Below, piece after piece: positions 50,952 to 60,245 of a DNA stretch of 64,000 nt. Under the pieces are notes generated by a model. That model searched no databases and had not been told where the DNA came from. It saw only the letters and a program-made list of their open reading frames with translations. The translations under genes and the position numbers were made by a program. The first letter of the stretch is position 1. Each line of letters starts with the position of its first letter. Source of the DNA: Anaerosporobacter mobilis DSM 15930 (GTDB lineage Bacteria; Bacillota; Clostridia; Lachnospirales; Lachnospiraceae); NCBI RefSeq assembly GCF_900142955.1, contig NZ_FRCP01000021.1, positions 1-64,000 on the forward strand, in the 5' to 3' direction.

Positions 50952-51202
50952 CTTGTTTTCCGTATTCAGTTGTATTCGTGATGTTTTTTCTGCACCACCA
51001 GCTACGAAAATACACAGTGTAAAGCAGTTTCTTTATCACAACAAAGTAACATCCTCCGATTTCTCCATGGTATAGCCCTCAAAATATCCCATTGCAAATA
51101 TAAAAATATTGTTGTAGAATTAAATGTATCTGCGTCTTTTTATGTAGATAATGTGAATATGAACTTATTAACATAGTTATGAAACAATGAAGGAAGAGAG
51201 AG
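50952..51202. other. Intergenic region before ubiD
   Basis: No convincing gene lies here. On the minus strand a short frame ending near 51041 reads MGYFEGYTMEKSEDVTLL, which has the look of the tail of a lost gene, but it has no start or RBS. The ubiD promoter should lie in the AT-rich 51090-51180. RBS gaaggaagagag precedes ubiD. Confidence 0.3.
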
Positions 51203-52912
51203 ATGGCATATAAAGATTTACATCATTTTATAAAAGCGTTAGAGGAAACGGGAGAGCTAGACGTGATTCATGAAGAAGTTTCATCGGAACTAGAAATTAC
51301 GGAGATTGCTGATCGTGTTTCAAAAGCACACGGGAATGCGTTACTATTCAAAAATGTAAAAAACTCTAAATACCCAGTTTTAATTAATGCAATGGGAAGC
51401 TATAAGAGAATGAGTATGGGACTTGGAGCAAAACAACTGGATGATATCGGTGCCGAGATTGCTAATTATCTAGATTTAAGCAATTATTTATCCATCAAGA
51501 AACTTATAAAAAGTATTCCACGTATGTTTCGCCTTCTTCATGTTTTCCCTATAAAGAGTAAGTTTAGAGGTTCATGCCAACAAGTGATTGAAAGGGACGT
51601 GAATCTTGATACACTTCCTGTATTAAAGTGTTGGCCAGAAGATGCAGGGAGATTTATTACCCTTCCTTTGATTTTTACAAAGGATCGTTATTCCAAACAA
51701 CAAAATGTAGGAATGTATCGTATGCAGATTCTTGATCAAACAACTACAGGCATGCATTGGCACAAGCATAAAGATGGCTCAGAGATTTTTAAGGGCTATG
51801 CTGCAGATAATACAAGAATGCCAGTATCCGTTGCATTAGGATGTGATCCAGCTATTACTTATGCAGCGACAGCACCGATGCCAAAGATGATTGATGAGAT
51901 GATGCTAGCAGGTTGGCTAAGAAAATCAAATGTAAAAATGGTGAAGTGTATTACCAATGATATCTATGTTCCAAGTAGTGCAGAAATAGTTTTAGAGGGG
52001 TATGTGGACCCATCAGAAGATCTTGTATTAGAGGGCCCTTTTGGTGACCATACGGGATATTATTCGTTGGCAGATTATTATCCTAAGTTCCATGTTACTT
52101 GCATTACTCATAGAAAGAATGCAATTTACCCAGCTACAATCGTTGGAAAACCACCGATGGAGGATTGCTATATGGCTAAGGCGACAGAACGTCTCTTTTT
52201 ACCAGTTCTTCGTATGCAAATGCCAGAATTAGTCGATCTTAATTTACCATTAGAAGGTGTATTTCATAACTGTGCTATCGTATCCATACGTAATAAGTAT
52301 CCAGGATGCGCGCGTAAAGTAATGAGTAGCATCTGGGGAATGGGCCAGATGATGTATACGAAATTAATTGTTGTGGTTGATGAAACAATTGATGTACAGA
52401 ATTTGAAGGAAGTTCGTGATGCAGTACTAAGTAATGTGCAAGGTAGAGAGAGTTTAATACTATCAGAAGGACCACTAGATGCATTAGACCATTCTTCTGA
52501 TAAGGCATTGTATGGTAGTAGACTTGGCGTTGATTGTACTGTGACGAATAAGGTAAAGGACAACAAGGTAACCAACACGTATCAGATACTTACCATAAAC
52601 AAAGACAGGCCTTATAAGGGAATAGATACCGCTGTAGAGTTTTTAAATCATAATTCTGATAAATTTGTGATAGTAGTCGATGATGATGTTGATAAGAATG
52701 ACTTATCTACTGTTATGTGGAAAGTATTTAATAATATAGATGCCAAAAGAGATATTACGGTCATTGATAACAAGATTGGCATTGATGCTACGAAAAAATG
52801 GCGAGAAGAAGGACTAACAAGAGATTGGCCAAATGATATTAAGATGAGTGATGAGATAAAAAAAATGGTAGATGAAAGATGGGATAGTTATGGTATTGGT
52901 GAAAATAATTAA
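51203..52912 (+). CDS. UbiD-family decarboxylase (menaquinone/MqnL type)
   Basis: The 569-residue protein is a full UbiD decarboxylase: LITEIADRVSK-type start, LPVLKCWPEDAGRFITLP, MHWHKHKDGS, and the prFMN-binding centre around LEGPFGDHTGYYS and IVGKPPMEDCYM with conserved Glu/Arg residues. The C-terminal IDATKKWREEGLTRDWP is characteristic of the menaquinone (SCO4490-like) group that decarboxylates 1,4-dihydroxy-6-naphthoate derivatives. It is followed by UbiA and UbiX, which makes its own prFMN cofactor. Confidence 0.88.
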   Translation: MAYKDLHHFIKALEETGELDVIHEEVSSELEITEIADRVSKAHGNALLFKNVKNSKYPVLINAMGSYKRMSMGLGAKQLDDIGAEIANYLDLSNYLSIKKLIKSIPRMFRLLHVFPIKSKFRGSCQQVIERDVNLDTLPVLKCWPEDAGRFITLPLIFTKDRYSKQQNVGMYRMQILDQTTTGMHWHKHKDGSEIFKGYAADNTRMPVSVALGCDPAITYAATAPMPKMIDEMMLAGWLRKSNVKMVKCITNDIYVPSSAEIVLEGYVDPSEDLVLEGPFGDHTGYYSLADYYPKFHVTCITHRKNAIYPATIVGKPPMEDCYMAKATERLFLPVLRMQMPELVDLNLPLEGVFHNCAIVSIRNKYPGCARKVMSSIWGMGQMMYTKLIVVVDETIDVQNLKEVRDAVLSNVQGRESLILSEGPLDALDHSSDKALYGSRLGVDCTVTNKVKDNKVTNTYQILTINKDRPYKGIDTAVEFLNHNSDKFVIVVDDDVDKNDLSTVMWKVFNNIDAKRDITVIDNKIGIDATKKWREEGLTRDWPNDIKMSDEIKKMVDERWDSYGIGENN

Positions 52913-53759
52913 TAAATTAAAAGAGTATGGTAAACTTGTTATGTTTTCACATACAATATTTTCTTTAAGTTTTGCACTTGTTTCAATGGTAATAGCAGCA
53001 AAGGGGTTACCAGAGATTTCAACCTTGATATGGATTTTAGTATGCTTTATGGGGGCCAGAACAGGTGCCAATGCCATTAATCGAGTGATTGATGCGGAGA
53101 TTGATGCACGAAATCCAAGGACTGCTGGACGCCAATTACCAAAAGGAGAGATGAAAAAAACAGAAGTAATTATATTCACTGCGGTTTGTTTTTTAGTTAT
53201 GCTATTTGGTGCATACAAGTTGAACTGGATTTGTTTATTACTGTCTCCAATCGCCCTATTCTTAATGATTATCTACTCGTATTGTAAACGATTCACATTT
53301 TTATGCCATTTAGTACTGGGGGTTACTTGTGCTTGTGCACCAGTTGGTGCTTGGCTAGCGATTACAGGGGAATTGAGCTTAGTTCCATTATTTATGGGAG
53401 CTGCTAATACTCTTTGGGTTGCTGGGTTTGATATCATATATGGTTCACAGGATTACGATTTTGATAGAGAGAATGGGCTACATTCCATTCCTGCAAAATT
53501 TGGTGTGGCAGGTGCTTTGTTGATTGCTAAACTTTTTCATATCGTCACTTTATTATGCCTATTAGTGATAGGAATATTGGTTCCACAATTCGGAATCATT
53601 TACTACCTAGGCTTATTCAGTATTGCCGGATTATTTATTGCAGAATATAAAATAGTATCCCCTACAAACCTAACAAACGTTAATATAGCATCCTACAGTA
53701 TCAACCAAATTGTTAGTATCGTTTTACTAGTATTTGGACTTGCAGATGCGTTTATATAA
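52890..53759 (+). CDS. UbiA-family prenyltransferase (MqnP type)
   Basis: The 289-residue membrane protein has about eight helices and both Asp-rich motifs: NRVIDAEIDARNPRTAGR (first, Mg-diphosphate site) and DIIYGSQDYDFDRENG (second). The opening FSHTIFSLSFALV and the ARNPRTAGRQLP stretch match the menaquinone MqnP subgroup. It attaches a polyprenyl chain to an aromatic acid. The start overlaps the end of ubiD by 23 nt; I use the ATG after gatggga (52890), with 52872 and a GTG at 52899 as alternatives. Confidence 0.87.
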   Translation: MVLVKIINKLKEYGKLVMFSHTIFSLSFALVSMVIAAKGLPEISTLIWILVCFMGARTGANAINRVIDAEIDARNPRTAGRQLPKGEMKKTEVIIFTAVCFLVMLFGAYKLNWICLLLSPIALFLMIIYSYCKRFTFLCHLVLGVTCACAPVGAWLAITGELSLVPLFMGAANTLWVAGFDIIYGSQDYDFDRENGLHSIPAKFGVAGALLIAKLFHIVTLLCLLVIGILVPQFGIIYYLGLFSIAGLFIAEYKIVSPTNLTNVNIASYSINQIVSIVLLVFGLADAFI

Positions 53760-53774
53760 AATACGAGGTATAGT

Positions 53775-54362
53775 ATGAAAAAAATAATAATAGGGCTTAC
53801 CGGAGCAAGTGGTAGTGCCTATTTCCTTCGCCTAATTGAAGTATTACTGGAATATCAAATAGAAATACATGTTATCGCTTCGGAAAATGGTAGTCAGGTA
53901 CTTAAATATGAAACAGGAGTTGGCTTAGAAGAGCAAATTAAGATTTGGAATGAAAAATCTCCTGATACTTCGATTACCTTAGAAGATAATAATAATATGT
54001 TCTCGGCAGTTGCTAGCGGATCATACCGCTGCGATGGTATGATTATTATTCCTTGTTCTATGTCTACTATGGCTGAGATAGCGAATGGGATAACGAAATC
54101 TCTGTTAACTCGTGCAGCAGATGTGATGATGAAAGAACAAAGAAAATTAGTGATTGTACCGAGAGAAACACCTCTCTCAACCATTCATCTAAAAAACATG
54201 TATGAACTCTCTAAGGTTGGAGTAACAATTTTGCCAGCGATGCCAGGGTTTTACAATCATCCTAAAACATTAGAGGATATCATTAATCATATAGTTGGAA
54301 AAACTCTGGATTGTATAGGAATAGATAATAATAATTATAAGAGATGGAAAGGTAAGAACTAG
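53775..54362 (+). CDS. ubiX: UbiX-family flavin prenyltransferase
   Basis: The 195-residue flavoprotein has IIIGLTGASGSAYFLRL at the N-terminus, IIIPCSMSTMAEIANGIT and the phosphate/prenyl motif LVIVPRETPLSTIHLKNM. It prenylates FMN with dimethylallyl phosphate to make prFMN, the cofactor of UbiD encoded two genes upstream. It starts 15 nt after ubiA and ends 1 nt before the next ATG, so all are in one operon. Confidence 0.92.
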   Translation: MKKIIIGLTGASGSAYFLRLIEVLLEYQIEIHVIASENGSQVLKYETGVGLEEQIKIWNEKSPDTSITLEDNNNMFSAVASGSYRCDGMIIIPCSMSTMAEIANGITKSLLTRAADVMMKEQRKLVIVPRETPLSTIHLKNMYELSKVGVTILPAMPGFYNHPKTLEDIINHIVGKTLDCIGIDNNNYKRWKGKN

Positions 54363-54363
54363 A

Positions 54364-55347
54364 ATGAAAAGAAATAGTAAAGTAATTGCATTGTTATTAG
54401 TAATGGTTTTCTTAATTACTGGATGTGCAAAGAAAAATGAGACGAATAATACCAATCAAAAGGATAATGTAGAGAGAACAGAAACAACTGAGGATACACA
54501 GACTGTGTTACGCATTGGAATGATATCTTCAACTGATGCGATTCCTTTTGTATTGATTGACAAAAATGGATTAGCTGATAAATATAAGCTTGACATACAG
54601 TTTGAAGTTTTCAAATCAGCAAAAGATAGAGATGCGGCATTGCAAGCAGGAGAATTAGACGGGTTCTTAGCAGATCTTATTGCAGTATGCATGTATCAAA
54701 ATGCTAATTTAGATGTTAAGATTACTGGAAGTACGGATGGTGATTTTGTTCTTCTTGCAGGTAAGAATTCAGGTGTTACGGATATAAGCCAGATTAAAGG
54801 TAAAAGTATCGCTATCTCAGAGAATACATTAATAGATTATACTTTAGATAAAATCTTAGAGAATAACAATTTTCAGAGTGATGATGTGAAAAAAGAAGTC
54901 GTAGATAGAATTCCAGACAGATTTGAACTTTTACGTAATGATAAAATCGATCTTGGTTTAATGCCAGAACCATTTGCTTCATTAGCACTTGAAAGTGGTG
55001 CCATTAATTTAGGTAGCGCTAGTGAATATGGTCTATATCCTGCAATTAGTGCTTTCACACAAACTGCTATAGATGAAAAAGCAGATGCAATACGTGATTT
55101 TTATAAGGCTTACAACGAAGCTGTTGAGTATATGAATAACACGGATATTGCAGAATACGAAGAAGCTGTAATTGAAGCAGCAGGATATCCAGAAGAAATG
55201 AGTGGAAAAATCCAATTAGGAAAATTCAGAACAAATGAACTTCCATCAAAAGAAGGGGTAGAAGCAGCAATTACTTGGGCAAGCGAAAAAGGATTATGTA
55301 GTTCTTCACTTACTTATGATCAAGTAGTTTATGATGTATCTAAATAA
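54364..55347 (+). CDS. ABC transporter substrate-binding lipoprotein (NMT1/SsuA type)
   Basis: The 327-residue protein has a lipoprotein signal (VIALLLVMVFLITGC) and a two-lobed NMT1/SsuA-like domain: LRIGMISSTDAIPFVLIDKNGL, DAALQAGELDGFLADLI, and KGKSIAISENTLIDYTLDKIL. This family binds thiamine precursors, alkanesulfonates and other aromatic or sulfonated compounds. Being 1 nt behind ubiX, it probably captures an aromatic acid precursor for the quinone enzymes. Substrate inferred from context only. Confidence 0.85.
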   Translation: MKRNSKVIALLLVMVFLITGCAKKNETNNTNQKDNVERTETTEDTQTVLRIGMISSTDAIPFVLIDKNGLADKYKLDIQFEVFKSAKDRDAALQAGELDGFLADLIAVCMYQNANLDVKITGSTDGDFVLLAGKNSGVTDISQIKGKSIAISENTLIDYTLDKILENNNFQSDDVKKEVVDRIPDRFELLRNDKIDLGLMPEPFASLALESGAINLGSASEYGLYPAISAFTQTAIDEKADAIRDFYKAYNEAVEYMNNTDIAEYEEAVIEAAGYPEEMSGKIQLGKFRTNELPSKEGVEAAITWASEKGLCSSSLTYDQVVYDVSK

Positions 55348-55372
55348 TATAGTTTGCAGTTTAGAATAGTAA

Positions 55373-55473
55373 CTCAAACTTTGCACACAAAACACTTTAC
55401 TTGGAGTAGGTAATTGCTATACTAGAATATAGCAGTTACCTACTTGTCGAAAGGTCCAAGTGCGAAGTTTGAG
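55373..55473 (+). ncRNA. Nested multi-stem RNA element between binding protein and ATPase genes
   Basis: Outer stem CTCAAACTTtGCAC (55373-55386) pairs with GTGCgAAGTTTGAG (55460-55473); ACTTGGA (55399-55405) with TCCAAGT (55455-55461); inner GTAGGTAAtTGCTATA (55406-55421) with TATAGCAgTTACCTAC (55428-55443) around ctagaa. No T-run follows, so it is not a simple terminator. It probably stabilises the upstream message or sets the ratio of binding protein to ATPase/permease. Confidence 0.55.
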
Positions 55474-55510
55474 ATAGTAATATAAAATCTTAGATTAAGC
55501 GGTGAATAAT

Positions 55511-56290
55511 ATGCTTCTATTGAAAAATGTATCCATAAACTATAAGAGGAAAAAAGAAACAATAAACGTGATTAATAACTTCTCTTTGCAGATAGAACAG
55601 GGAGAATCGGTAGTGATACTGGGGACTTCCGGTTGCGGTAAATCAACCCTAGTCAATACCCTTGCTGGAACCATAACTTCTACAAGTGGAGACATAGTTT
55701 ATGTGAAAGAACAACAAAGTAAACCCTTGAATCCAAAGATTCATAAGATTGGAATTATTCCACAAAACTGCGGATTGCTTCCTTGGAAGACGGTAAAAGA
55801 GAATTGCTTATTACCATTAAGAATTCGTAAGGAACAGGTGAGTGAGAGCCGAATTAAAGAAATAACAAACATCTATAAATCTTTAGATATTGAAAAGTTA
55901 CTTCACAAATATCCCAAAGAATTAAGTGGGGGACAGGCGCAAAGAGCTGCAATTGCAAGAGCCTTTATTATGCGTCCAGATCTATTGTTGATGGACGAAC
56001 CGTTTTCTGCATTAGATGAGATTACTCGTGAAGAAGCGAGAGAGTTATTTTTAAAGATATGGAATCAGCATAAACCTACTACAGTATTAGTTACACATAG
56101 TATTGAAGAAGCTCTTTATCTAGGGAATAGAATAATTGTTATGGGAACAGATAAGGGGAATATCAAACACCAGATGGATAATCCTTACTTTGGACAGCTG
56201 AGTCCACAAAGTTTAGAGTACCTTGCTGCAAAACAACTACTACGAAAGCAATTGATTAAGACAGAAGTGGGGGAACAGACAAGTGAATAG
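55511..56290 (+). CDS. ABC transporter ATPase (nitrate/sulfonate/taurine type)
   Basis: The 259-residue ATPase has Walker A GTSGCGKST, Q-loop IIPQNCGLLPWKT, signature LSGGQAQR, Walker B LLLMDEPFSALDEIT and VTHSIEEALYL, the SsuB/TauB style that pairs with the neighbouring binding protein and permease. ATG 55511 lies behind gcggtg; the GTG at 55502 is the alternative. It overlaps the permease gene by 8 nt. Confidence 0.88.
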   Translation: MLLLKNVSINYKRKKETINVINNFSLQIEQGESVVILGTSGCGKSTLVNTLAGTITSTSGDIVYVKEQQSKPLNPKIHKIGIIPQNCGLLPWKTVKENCLLPLRIRKEQVSESRIKEITNIYKSLDIEKLLHKYPKELSGGQAQRAAIARAFIMRPDLLLMDEPFSALDEITREEARELFLKIWNQHKPTTVLVTHSIEEALYLGNRIIVMGTDKGNIKHQMDNPYFGQLSPQSLEYLAAKQLLRKQLIKTEVGEQTSE

Positions 56291-57032
56291 ACTTATTAAA
56301 CACGGTATAATTTTTGTACAAGGTTTTTTATTAATCAATCTATTGTGGTGGTTGGCATCCACAGTATTAGATATAAATGTTATTCCGAATCCGATTCTAG
56401 TCTATAAGCAGTTTCCTACTATCTTTGAAGATAATATTTATATTCATATTGGTGCAAGTTTAAAAAGGATTGGTTTAGGTCTGCTTCTTTCACTTTTGGT
56501 CGGTGTACCAATTGGAATACTAATGGGGTATTCAAAGATTGCAAATAAAATATTATATCCATTGATTTATTTTAGTTATCCAATTCCAAAGACTGCGCTG
56601 TTGCCAGTTACTATGTTATTATGGGGCATGCGTGATGGGTCTAAGATAGCAATCATCTTTTTGATTATTGTTTTTCAGGTTATTGTCTCCGTTAGAGACA
56701 GTGTATCACATATAGACAGAACCATGTATCAAGTGACTAGGAGTGCAGGTGCTAATAAGAGACAGATTATTCGTCATGTCACATTACCGGCGATTCTACC
56801 AGAGTTACTTACTAATATTAGAGTGTCTCTTGGAACAGCAGTATCTATTTTGTTTTTCATTGAGGCATATGGTACAAAGCATGGAATGGGTTATTATATT
56901 CTAGATGCTTGGTCAAGAATTAATTATATTGATATGTATCTTGGAATTATAGTAATCTCAATTGTTGGGTTTATTCTTTTTGTTTCTATTGATATAATTG
57001 CGGATAAGATTTGTAGATGGAGCAGTTTATAG
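56283..57032 (+). CDS. ABC transporter permease (nitrate/sulfonate/taurine type)
   Basis: The 249-residue permease has about six helices and the EAA loop (VTRSAGANKRQIIRHVTLPAILPELLTNIRVSLG), as in SsuC/TauC. It completes the importer encoded with UbiD, UbiA and UbiX. The GTG start lies inside the ATPase gene, so the two are coupled. No terminator directly follows; a terminator occurs 260 nt downstream. Confidence 0.88.
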   Translation: MNRLIKHGIIFVQGFLLINLLWWLASTVLDINVIPNPILVYKQFPTIFEDNIYIHIGASLKRIGLGLLLSLLVGVPIGILMGYSKIANKILYPLIYFSYPIPKTALLPVTMLLWGMRDGSKIAIIFLIIVFQVIVSVRDSVSHIDRTMYQVTRSAGANKRQIIRHVTLPAILPELLTNIRVSLGTAVSILFFIEAYGTKHGMGYYILDAWSRINYIDMYLGIIVISIVGFILFVSIDIIADKICRWSSL

Positions 57033-57049
57033 GACAAATTAAGGAATTA

Positions 57050-57322
57050 TTTACAACACCGGTTAAATATGCTATAGTAGTAATATAATCTAGATTATGA
57101 AAGGTGGTAGTGTATTCGGCTCACTTAGTGTTGGTTATTCAAAGACATAAGTAGTACGGAGAGGTAGAATAGAATTAATAAATTAATATACTTGGTAAAG
57201 ACTATTTTTATTAATAGTTTAGTTTGGTTACCGGTTTATTAATATGTAATTTTATTTTACTATTCGGTGATATATTATCATTTTATGATGAAGCTGTAGA
57301 GTAAAATCTACAGCTTTTTTTG
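57050..57322 (+). ncRNA. Possible independent small RNA between promoter and terminator
   Basis: TTTACA (57050-57055), a 17-bp spacer and TATAGT form a promoter; a perfect terminator AAGCTGTAGA/TCTACAGCTT with seven T residues ends at about 57320. In between there is no supported ORF. GGTAA-ag-ACTATT can pair with AATAGT and TTACC (57194-57232), and CACCGGTT/TACCGGTT recur near both ends. This may be an sRNA of about 240 nt, or just a long 3' untranslated region of the importer operon. Confidence 0.35.
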
Positions 57323-57364
57323 ATATTTATAACTGGATTACAGAATTAATAAGGAGATGGCAGT

Positions 57365-58201
57365 ATGATAACAAACAATGTTATGAAACAGATTGTAGCA
57401 CTTAGTAATAAGCCATATGTTTTTGAAAGAGGGACGGGAAATATCTGGACAGAAGAGTATATTGCAAAGCAGATGCTCAAAGCTCACCTAGATAAAACAT
57501 CAGACGGAGCATCGAGAAATATAGAGGCAATTGAGAAAACAGTAGATTTTATCAACAAGGCAATAAAAAAGAATAGCACCATACTTGATTTAGGATGTGG
57601 ACCAGGGTTATATGCAGAAAGATTGTTTCAACTTGGACATAGTATTACAGGAATAGATTTCTCAGAGAATACGATTCAATATGCAAGGAATCATGCAAAA
57701 CAGGAGAATTTGCAAATTGAATACAGATGTGAAGATATGTTCCAGCTTAACTATAATAAGCAGTTTGATGTTGTAATGCAAATCTATGGAGAGATCAATA
57801 CTTTCTCAGGTTATGAACGAGAGCAAATATTTAGAATTGTAAGGGAGGCCTTAAAACCAGAGGGAGTGTTTATCTTCGATGTAACAACACCAGTACATAG
57901 AAAGAAGAGTGGATTGAGCAATAAATGGTATATTAGTGAGAATGGCTTTTGGAGAGGGAATAGACATCTTGTATTAGAAGAAGGCTTTGCATATGAAGAT
58001 AATATCTGGCTAGATCAATATATCGTAATGGATGAGGAGGAGATAAAGGTGTATCCAAATTGGTTTCATAATTATACAAAGAAAGATATTGAAACCATAG
58101 TATTAGAAGCGGGTTTTACTAAGGTAAATGTAATTAATAGTCTAACTGGTGAATCAAATAGTAATGAGAGCGAGTGGCTTACTGTGATTGCAGAAAAATA
58201 G
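57365..58201 (+). CDS. SAM-dependent methyltransferase
   Basis: The 278-residue class I methyltransferase has motif I ILDLGCGPGLYAERLFQLG, the acidic residue in ITGIDFSENTI, EDMFQL and EGVFIFDVTTP. An N-terminal extension of about 60 helical residues (KPYVFERGTGNIWTEEYIAKQML) is shared with a Firmicutes subgroup of unknown substrate. RBS aaggagatggcagt. It is followed after 46 nt by the EFR1 gene, possibly cotranscribed. Confidence 0.84.
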   Translation: MITNNVMKQIVALSNKPYVFERGTGNIWTEEYIAKQMLKAHLDKTSDGASRNIEAIEKTVDFINKAIKKNSTILDLGCGPGLYAERLFQLGHSITGIDFSENTIQYARNHAKQENLQIEYRCEDMFQLNYNKQFDVVMQIYGEINTFSGYEREQIFRIVREALKPEGVFIFDVTTPVHRKKSGLSNKWYISENGFWRGNRHLVLEEGFAYEDNIWLDQYIVMDEEEIKVYPNWFHNYTKKDIETIVLEAGFTKVNVINSLTGESNSNESEWLTVIAEK

Positions 58202-58247
58202 AGGCTTATGATATAATTGTGAGAGAATAAAGAAACGGAGAGAAGAT

Positions 58248-58997
58248 ATGATTTTATATTTCACAGGTACGGGAAATAGTAGTTATACGGCAGAGCTGAT
58301 TCAATCAATTACGAAGGATGAAATTGTGTCAATGAACGAGCAATTAAGAAAGGGAACGAGTGATTCCTTACAATCGGAAAACCCACTTGTGTTTGTCTGT
58401 CCTACATATGCTTGGAGGATACCAAAGGTAATAGAAGAATATATAAGAAATACACAATTTACTGGAACAAAAGATGCTTACTTTATACTGACTTGCGGGG
58501 CAGAAACTGGAGATGCAAAACAGTATGTGAAGAAACTTTGCAAAGAAAAGGGCTTTAATCTTAAGGGATTTGCCGCTATTGTGATGCCGGATAACTATAT
58601 TGTCATGTACAATCCGACACAGGATGAAGAAGCTAGAGTAATTGTTAACAAAGCAAAGGAGAAAATTAACCTTGTAGCAGAATCAATCAGGAATAGCAGG
58701 GAACTTAAGGATGAGAAAGTTCCATTCATGGGAAGAACGAAGAGTGGAATAATTAACACGATGTTTTATTCCATGTTTGTCAGTGCGAAGGGGTTTCATA
58801 GTACGGATCAATGTATTAGTTGTGGTAAATGTGCTCAGCTTTGCCCTCTAAATAATATACAGTTAGTTGAGGGAAAACCTCAATGGGGGAAGAATTGTAC
58901 CCATTGTATGGCTTGTATATGTAGATGCCCTAGTGAAGCAATTGAATATAAGAAGAATACAAAGGGAAGAAATCGATATAATGCAATGAAGTTATAA
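58248..58997 (+). CDS. EFR1-family flavodoxin-ferredoxin
   Basis: The 249-residue protein fuses a flavodoxin-like domain (MILYFTGTGNSSYTAELI, the FMN phosphate loop FTGTGNS) with two C-terminal [4Fe-4S] motifs (CISCGKCAQLCPL and CTHCMACICRCP). This fusion is common in gut Clostridia and should move electrons between FMN and Fe-S partners in the cytoplasm; its partner is unknown. A strong palindromic terminator follows. Confidence 0.88.
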   Translation: MILYFTGTGNSSYTAELIQSITKDEIVSMNEQLRKGTSDSLQSENPLVFVCPTYAWRIPKVIEEYIRNTQFTGTKDAYFILTCGAETGDAKQYVKKLCKEKGFNLKGFAAIVMPDNYIVMYNPTQDEEARVIVNKAKEKINLVAESIRNSRELKDEKVPFMGRTKSGIINTMFYSMFVSAKGFHSTDQCISCGKCAQLCPLNNIQLVEGKPQWGKNCTHCMACICRCPSEAIEYKKNTKGRNRYNAMKL

Positions 58998-59069
58998 TGC
59001 AAGATATTATGATATAAGTTGTAGTGTATGGTATTAATTTACCCCCTTTGACTTAATGTTTATGAAACT

Positions 59070-59103
59070 ATGACAGGAACAGTTATAACTGTTCCTGTCA
59101 TTT
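59070..59103. terminator. Perfect 14-bp hairpin after the EFR1 gene
   Basis: ATGACAGGAACAGT (59070-59083) and ACTGTTCCTGTCAT (59088-59101) pair perfectly around tata. The T-run is short (tt), so termination may be partial. Confidence 0.75.
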
Positions 59104-59187
59104 ACGGTTAAAGGGTTGCTATGCTAGAATATACAAGTGCAGATAGATAATCATTGTAACTATGATTCAATGTTAGGAGGAATACAA

Positions 59188-60165
59188 GTGGGTTATGAAT
59201 TTAGTTTTTATAAGGAAGAAGATTTTGAAGAGATTGAACAATTGGTATTAGCATCTTATAACCTGGAATATCCTGTGTGGGGACTTAGTAGGCAGGAGTT
59301 TACGTTTGGTTTGCATCCAGCGTTCACTGGTCATTATCATGCCTTTGAGCATACAGTTGGAGTATACAAAGAAGGAGATAAAATTGTTGCGGTTGTAATG
59401 AATGAAGGTAATTATGATGGAGAGGTTTTCTTCCTGTTTGATTCACAGGAACGTGGAGAAGATAGAGAGCTTTTAATAGAGATGATTAAATTCTCCAAGA
59501 CGAATGCATCTGGAATAAAAGAGGATAGACGGACGAGATATGTAAAACTTCATGTGCCAGAATGGAATCAAACCCTATTAGAATTGGTTGAAAAATCAGG
59601 ATTCACAAAAGAAGAATGGGGCGAATCATTATACATTCTACCTTTTAAGGAAGAGTCTTTTGAGGTCAAATTACCTGAGGGATATACCTTTGCAGATGGA
59701 AATACAACACCAGATTTTTATCTTTCTAATACGCATAGATTATCTTTTGGATATGGAGCAGATGACTATGCATGTGATCATGGGGAGCAAGCTTTTCATG
59801 ATTTACGCCTTATGAAACATTACAGAAAAGACCTAGATATCTGTGTTCTTGATGAATTGAAAAGACCAGTTGCTATGGCAATTATCTGGTATGTTGATGG
59901 GATGCCATATTGTGAGTTGGAGCCACTTGCAGTGGTATGGTGGGAGAGAAGAAAAGGGATTGCAACAGCACTCCTACATGAAGCAGCTAATCGTGTTATG
60001 AAACTATCTCCTACTTGTACAGGTATGCTAGGTGGGGATCAGCAATATTATCGTAGTATTGGATATGAGAAAAAGGCAGTAATTCCAAGATATTATTGGG
60101 AATTAGAGGTTTTTATCTCCTGGGAGAAAGAATCCTATGGTAGAGATTACGCAAACGAGATGTAG
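59188..60165 (+). CDS. Two-domain GNAT acetyltransferase
   Basis: The 325-residue protein appears to hold two GNAT units: an N-terminal one (about 1-150, YEFSFYKEEDFEEIEQLVL) and a canonical C-terminal one with LEPLAVVWWERRKGIATALLHEA (acetyl-CoA loop R/KxxGxA) and YYRSIGYEKK. I use the GTG at 59188, which has ttaggagg 7 nt upstream; the longer frame from 59137 has no RBS. Substrate unknown. Monocistronic. Confidence 0.78.
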   Translation: MGYEFSFYKEEDFEEIEQLVLASYNLEYPVWGLSRQEFTFGLHPAFTGHYHAFEHTVGVYKEGDKIVAVVMNEGNYDGEVFFLFDSQERGEDRELLIEMIKFSKTNASGIKEDRRTRYVKLHVPEWNQTLLELVEKSGFTKEEWGESLYILPFKEESFEVKLPEGYTFADGNTTPDFYLSNTHRLSFGYGADDYACDHGEQAFHDLRLMKHYRKDLDICVLDELKRPVAMAIIWYVDGMPYCELEPLAVVWWERRKGIATALLHEAANRVMKLSPTCTGMLGGDQQYYRSIGYEKKAVIPRYYWELEVFISWEKESYGRDYANEM

Positions 60166-60245
60166 ATAGGAGCACTAGAGCCAAAAAATGTAGTTCAAAT
60201 CGAGATTCCTTATGCCAAGGCACATGCAATATACACATAGTAATA

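Noticed and set aside
49513..57032. Nudix gene as part of the quinone pathway (isoprenoid supply)
   Set aside because: Its isomerase active-site residues are replaced and a strong terminator at 50898 separates it from the ubiD operon.
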